A stretch of 7,589 nt of DNA from Pasteurellaceae bacterium (lineage in GTDB: Bacteria; Pseudomonadota; Gammaproteobacteria; Enterobacterales; Pasteurellaceae), in NCBI GenBank assembly GCA_900756875.1, contig CAAELW010000187.1, forward strand, positions 1 to 7,589. Reading direction: 5' to 3'. Both the position numbers and the translations under genes were made by a program. Positions 4,797 to 7,589 of this stretch are shown here, piece by piece. The notes under the pieces were generated by a model, which was given only the letters and a program-made list of their open reading frames with translations, was not told the origin of the DNA and made no database searches. Within the stretch, counting starts at the first letter, position 1; each line of letters begins with the position of its first letter.

Positions 4797-6395
4797 ATGA
4801 CAGATCGTCCAATTCGTCAGGCTTTACTGAGTGTTTCTGATAAAACCGGTATCGTAGAATTTGCTCAAGGCTTAGTACAGCGTGGTGTAAAACTACTTTC
4901 CACAGGCGGTACTGCAAAATTGTTGGAGCAACATGGTTTGCCGGTGACAGAAGTGTCTGATTATACGGGGTTCCCTGAAATGATGGACGGTCGCGTGAAA
5001 ACCTTGCATCCCAAAGTACATGGCGGGATTCTTGGTCGTCGTGGTACAGATGATGCCATCATGCAGCAACATGGCATTGAAGGCATTGATATGGTTGTCG
5101 TGAATTTATATCCGTTTGCAGCCACTGTGGCTAAACCAGATTGTACCTTGGCTGATGCGGTAGAAAATATCGATATTGGTGGACCAACCATGGTGCGTTC
5201 TGCAGCGAAAAATCATAAAGATGTGGCGATTGTGGTAAATAATGGTGATTTTAATGCAATTCTTGCAGAGATGGATAAACATCAAAATAGCCTAACGCTT
5301 GAAACCCGTTTTGATCTTGCGATTAAAGCATTTGAACATACTGCTCAATATGACTCCATGATTGCCAATTACTTTGGACAAATGGTGAAACCATATCATG
5401 TGGCAGAGGAAGAAGATGCCAATGCGAAGTGCGGTCAATTCCCACGGACTTTAAATCTTAACTTCGTGCGTAAACAAACCATGCGTTACGGCGAAAACGC
5501 CCATCAAAATGCCGCTTTCTATGTTGATTTGAATGTGAAAGAGGCGAGTGTGGCTACTGCTACCCAACTCCAAGGTAAAGCCTTGTCTTACAATAATATT
5601 GCAGACACCGACGCCGCCCTTGAATGTGTAAAAGAATTTGCTGAGCCGGCTTGCGTGATCGTTAAACACGCTAATCCATGCGGTGTGGCGTTAGGTAAAG
5701 ATATTTTAGACGCCTACAACCGCGCTTACCAAACCGATCCAACTTCTGCATTTGGCGGCATTATTGCTTTCAACCGTGAATTAGACGAAAAAACTGCGAA
5801 TGAAATTGTGGAACGTCAATTCGTTGAAGTGATTATTGCACCGAAAGTTTCTGCTGAAGCGCAAGAAGTGGTCAAACGTAAGAAAAATGTTCGTTTGCTT
5901 GAATGTGGTGAATGGACCTCACGTTCCGAACGTTTAGATTTCAAACGCGTGAACGGTGGTTTATTAGTACAAGATGCCGATTTGGGCATGGTTGGTTTGG
6001 ATGATTTAAAAGTGGTGAGCAAACGTCAACCAACTGAACAAGAATTAAAAGACTTATTGTTCTGCTGGAAAGTGGCGAAATTTGTGAAATCGAATGCCAT
6101 TGTTTACGCCAAAGACAATCAAACTATCGGCATTGGTGCAGGCCAAATGAGCCGCGTGTATTCTGCTAAGATTGCGGGTATTAAGGCGCAGGACGAAGGC
6201 TTAACCGTAGCCGGTTGTGTGATGGCATCTGATGCATTCTTCCCATTCCGTGACGGCATTGATGCAGCGGCGAAAGTCGGTATTAAATGTGTGATTCATC
6301 CAGGTGGTTCAATGCGCGATCAAGAAGTTATCGATGCGGCGGATGAACATAATATGGTGATGGTATTGACTGGAATGCGTCATTTTAGACATTAA
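4797..6395 (+). CDS. purH: Bifunctional AICAR transformylase / IMP cyclohydrolase PurH
   Basis: A 532-residue cytoplasmic enzyme for the last two steps of de novo IMP synthesis: formylation of AICAR with 10-formyl-THF, then ring closure to IMP. The N-terminal cyclohydrolase (MGS-like) domain, about 1-195, shows [11 protein letters not shown] (9-19), [11 protein letters not shown] (33-43), [20 protein letters not shown] (58-77) and [20 protein letters not shown] (124-143). The transformylase domain (about 215-532) has [14 protein letters not shown] (229-242), the catalytic K290-H291 in [17 protein letters not shown] and the C-terminal [15 protein letters not shown]. The length agrees with E. 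coli PurH (529). The start at 4797 has an AAAGGA ribosome binding site 7 nt upstream. The ATG at 4792 is followed at once by TAA and is not the start. An uptake sequence sits in the interdomain linker. It is the first gene of purHD, under PurR. Confidence 0.99.
   Translation: MTDRPIRQALLSVSDKTGIVEFAQGLVQRGVKLLSTGGTAKLLEQHGLPVTEVSDYTGFPEMMDGRVKTLHPKVHGGILGRRGTDDAIMQQHGIEGIDMVVVNLYPFAATVAKPDCTLADAVENIDIGGPTMVRSAAKNHKDVAIVVNNGDFNAILAEMDKHQNSLTLETRFDLAIKAFEHTAQYDSMIANYFGQMVKPYHVAEEEDANAKCGQFPRTLNLNFVRKQTMRYGENAHQNAAFYVDLNVKEASVATATQLQGKALSYNNIADTDAALECVKEFAEPACVIVKHANPCGVALGKDILDAYNRAYQTDPTSAFGGIIAFNRELDEKTANEIVERQFVEVIIAPKVSAEAQEVVKRKKNVRLLECGEWTSRSERLDFKRVNGGLLVQDADLGMVGLDDLKVVSKRQPTEQELKDLLFCWKVAKFVKSNAIVYAKDNQTIGIGAGQMSRVYSAKIAGIKAQDEGLTVAGCVMASDAFFPFRDGIDAAAKVGIKCVIHPGGSMRDQEVIDAADEHNMVMVLTGMRHFRH
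5427..5435 (+). other. DNA uptake sequence in the purH interdomain linker
   Basis: Exact AAGTGCGGT, read in frame as K211-C-G213. It falls in the variable acidic stretch between the cyclohydrolase domain and the conserved FPRTLNLNF that opens the transformylase domain. The flanking A/T tracts are weak. Confidence 0.9.
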
Positions 6396-6430
6396 TTTAT
6401 GTCGTCACTTCGCTCAATGAGCGACTTATT

Positions 6431-6548
6431 CCTCCCCCCTCTTTCGTAAAGAGGGGGCTGGGGGGAGATTTAAACGATGCAAAATGTACTATGAGGTTGA
6501 AATAACTTCTGCCAAATCTCCCCTACCCCTCTTTGCTAAAGAGGGGAT
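6431..6548. repeat. Inverted pair of G/C-rich hairpin repeats (REP-pair-like) in the purH-purD gap
   Basis: The left copy (6431-6472) contains a 10-bp stem, CCCCCTCTTT with AAAGAGGGGG, then CTGGGGGGAGATTT. The right copy (6513-6548) is its imperfect inverse, AAATCTCCCCTACCCC, with a 9-bp stem CCCCTCTTT/AAAGAGGGG. The copies face each other across about 40 bp, so the whole segment can also fold as one long hairpin (6454-6472 with 6513-6529). This is the architecture of bacterial REP pairs (BIME/REPIN). No transposase is nearby. A separate short palindrome, CGCTCAATGAGCG, lies at 6411-6423, just after the purH stop. None is followed by a good T-run on the plus strand, so they more likely affect RNA stability or cause partial attenuation than full termination. 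Confidence 0.75.
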
Positions 6549-6575
6549 TAAATTCAAAAAGATACAAGGAGCATT

Positions 6576-7589
6576 ATGAACATCCTCATCATCGGTAACG
6601 GCGGTCGTGAACACGCCTTGGCTTGGAAAGCAGCGCAATCTCCATTAGCAGATAAAGTTTTTGTCGCACCAGGCAACGCAGGTACAGCATTAGAGCAAAA
6701 AGTAGAAAACGTAAACATTTCTGCGACTGATGTTCCCGCATTAGTGAAATTTGCTCAAGATAAGCAAATTGGATTAACCATTGTTGGCCCTGAAGCACCG
6801 CTAGTGATTGGGGTTGTTGATGCATTTCGTGAAGCTGGATTGAAGATTTTTGGTCCTACTAAAGCGGCTGCGCAATTGGAAGGTTCGAAAGCATTCACCA
6901 AAGACTTCCTCGCTCGTCACAAAATTCCAACAGCAGAATATCAGAACTTCACTGAAGTAGAGCCGGCATTGGCGTACTTGCGTGAAAAAGGTGCGCCAAT
7001 TGTCGTAAAAGCGGATGGTTTGGCGGCGGGCAAAGGTGTAATCGTTGCAATGACATTGCAGGAAGCGGAAGAGGCTGTGCGTGATATGCTTTCTGGCAAT
7101 GCCTTTGGTGAAGCGGGTAGCCGAGTGGTGATTGAAGAGTTTCTCGATGGCGAAGAAGCCAGCTTTATCGTCATGGTAGATGGTAAAAACGTCGAACCTA
7201 TGGCGACGAGTCAAGATCATAAACGTGTGGGCGAAAATGATACAGGCTTAAATACTGGCGGTATGGGCGCGTATTCGCCTGCGCCAGTGGTGACACCAGA
7301 AATTCATGATCGCATTATGCGAGAAGTGATTTATCCAACAGTCAATGGCATGGCAGCAGAAGGCAATGTTTACACAGGTTTCCTATACGCAGGATTAATG
7401 ATTATGCCGAACGGTCAGCCAAAAGTGATTGAATTTAACTGTCGTTTTGGCGATCCGGAAACTCAACCGATTATGCTGCGTCTCGAATCGGATCTCGTTG
7501 AGCTTTGCCTTAAAGCTTGCGAGGGAAAATTGGATGAAGTGAAATCCCAGTGGAATCCAAAAGCGTCCTTAGGTATTGTGTTAGCTGCG
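6576..7589 (+). CDS. purD: Phosphoribosylamine--glycine ligase PurD (GAR synthetase), 3' end outside window
   Basis: The frame opens at ATG 6576, with AAGGAG 4 nt upstream, and runs without a stop to the last base, giving 338 residues. The family length is about 430, so roughly 90 residues lie beyond the window. The enzyme joins glycine to phosphoribosylamine with ATP, the second step of purine synthesis. The N-terminus MNILIIGNGGREHALAWK shows the GNGGREHA signature (7-14). GPEAPL follows near residue 70, and the ATP-grasp domain has VVKADGLAAGKGV (K145 region), EEFLDGEEAS, DHKRVGENDTGLNTGGMGAY and EFNCRFGDPE (286-295), whose E286 and N288 are the expected metal/ATP ligands. No frameshift is visible. 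It follows purH by 180 bp, with no convincing promoter of its own, so it is probably co-transcribed. From memory, glyA often follows in Haemophilus. Confidence 0.98.
   Translation, partial: MNILIIGNGGREHALAWKAAQSPLADKVFVAPGNAGTALEQKVENVNISATDVPALVKFAQDKQIGLTIVGPEAPLVIGVVDAFREAGLKIFGPTKAAAQLEGSKAFTKDFLARHKIPTAEYQNFTEVEPALAYLREKGAPIVVKADGLAAGKGVIVAMTLQEAEEAVRDMLSGNAFGEAGSRVVIEEFLDGEEASFIVMVDGKNVEPMATSQDHKRVGENDTGLNTGGMGAYSPAPVVTPEIHDRIMREVIYPTVNGMAAEGNVYTGFLYAGLMIMPNGQPKVIEFNCRFGDPETQPIMLRLESDLVELCLKACEGKLDEVKSQWNPKASLGIVLAA

Noticed and set aside
4792..4799. ATGTAATG: a start-stop codon pair overlapping the purH start, a possible minimal upstream ORF
   Set aside because: The Shine-Dalgarno AAAGGAA ends only 1-2 nt before the first ATG, too close for initiation, and is correctly spaced for the purH ATG.
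6485..6492. TGTACTAT as a -10 box for a separate purD promoter
   Set aside because: Only 4 of 6 to consensus, with no -35 hexamer at a workable distance (the position is inside the G-rich repeat).
6801..7220. 139-codon open frame on the minus strand opposite purD
   Set aside because: purD is clearly coding on the plus strand with conserved motifs throughout. The antisense product has no recognisable motif or ribosome binding site.

Overview
The window reads as Pasteurellaceae chromosome, most likely genus Haemophilus. Four exact copies of the Haemophilus-type DNA uptake sequence core (AAGTGCGGT or its complement) lie at 2369, 2816, 3709 and 5427. The proteins are close in sequence and length to enterobacterial and Haemophilus counterparts, and the order arcA / dsbD ... 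purH-purD matches, from memory, the Haemophilus influenzae gene order. The presence of cysteine-poor L31/L36 paralogues may point to a relative such as H. parainfluenzae rather than H. influenzae itself; this species guess is inference.

Left part (1-2153): the 3' end of an unidentified plus-strand gene with a very acidic tail converges on a minus-strand block. That block holds rpmJ2 and rpmE2 (zinc-independent ribosomal proteins L36 and L31, a two-gene operon), smpB (tmRNA partner for ribosome rescue) and arcA (redox response regulator). A 13-bp perfect hairpin at 230-263 terminates both converging units. smpB and arcA each have their own hairpin terminator. The rpmE2 promoter is overlapped by a Fur-family-like palindrome.

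Middle (2154-4656): a 176-bp divergent regulatory region separates arcA from dsbD. It contains a promoter for each gene, an 11-bp-period direct repeat that looks like an ArcA autoregulatory site, and a CRP/FNR-like palindrome. dsbD encodes a complete DsbD with all six expected redox cysteines. A small DoxX-family membrane protein gene follows, with its own putative promoter and a strong terminator.

Right part (4657-7589): purH (the last two steps of IMP synthesis) follows a near-perfect PurR operator that abuts a consensus -10 box. purD (GAR synthetase) is cut by the window end after 338 codons. The 180-bp purH-purD gap carries two facing copies of a G/C-rich hairpin element resembling a REP pair.

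Most of the window is conserved housekeeping sequence. I found no CRISPR array, prophage, transposase, toxin-antitoxin or defence cassette, and no evidence for a wholly new system. The observations of most interest are regulatory: the Fur-like site on the zinc-independent ribosomal operon, the putative ArcA repeats in its own promoter, the placement of uptake sequences in protein linkers, and the paired repeat inside the purine operon.
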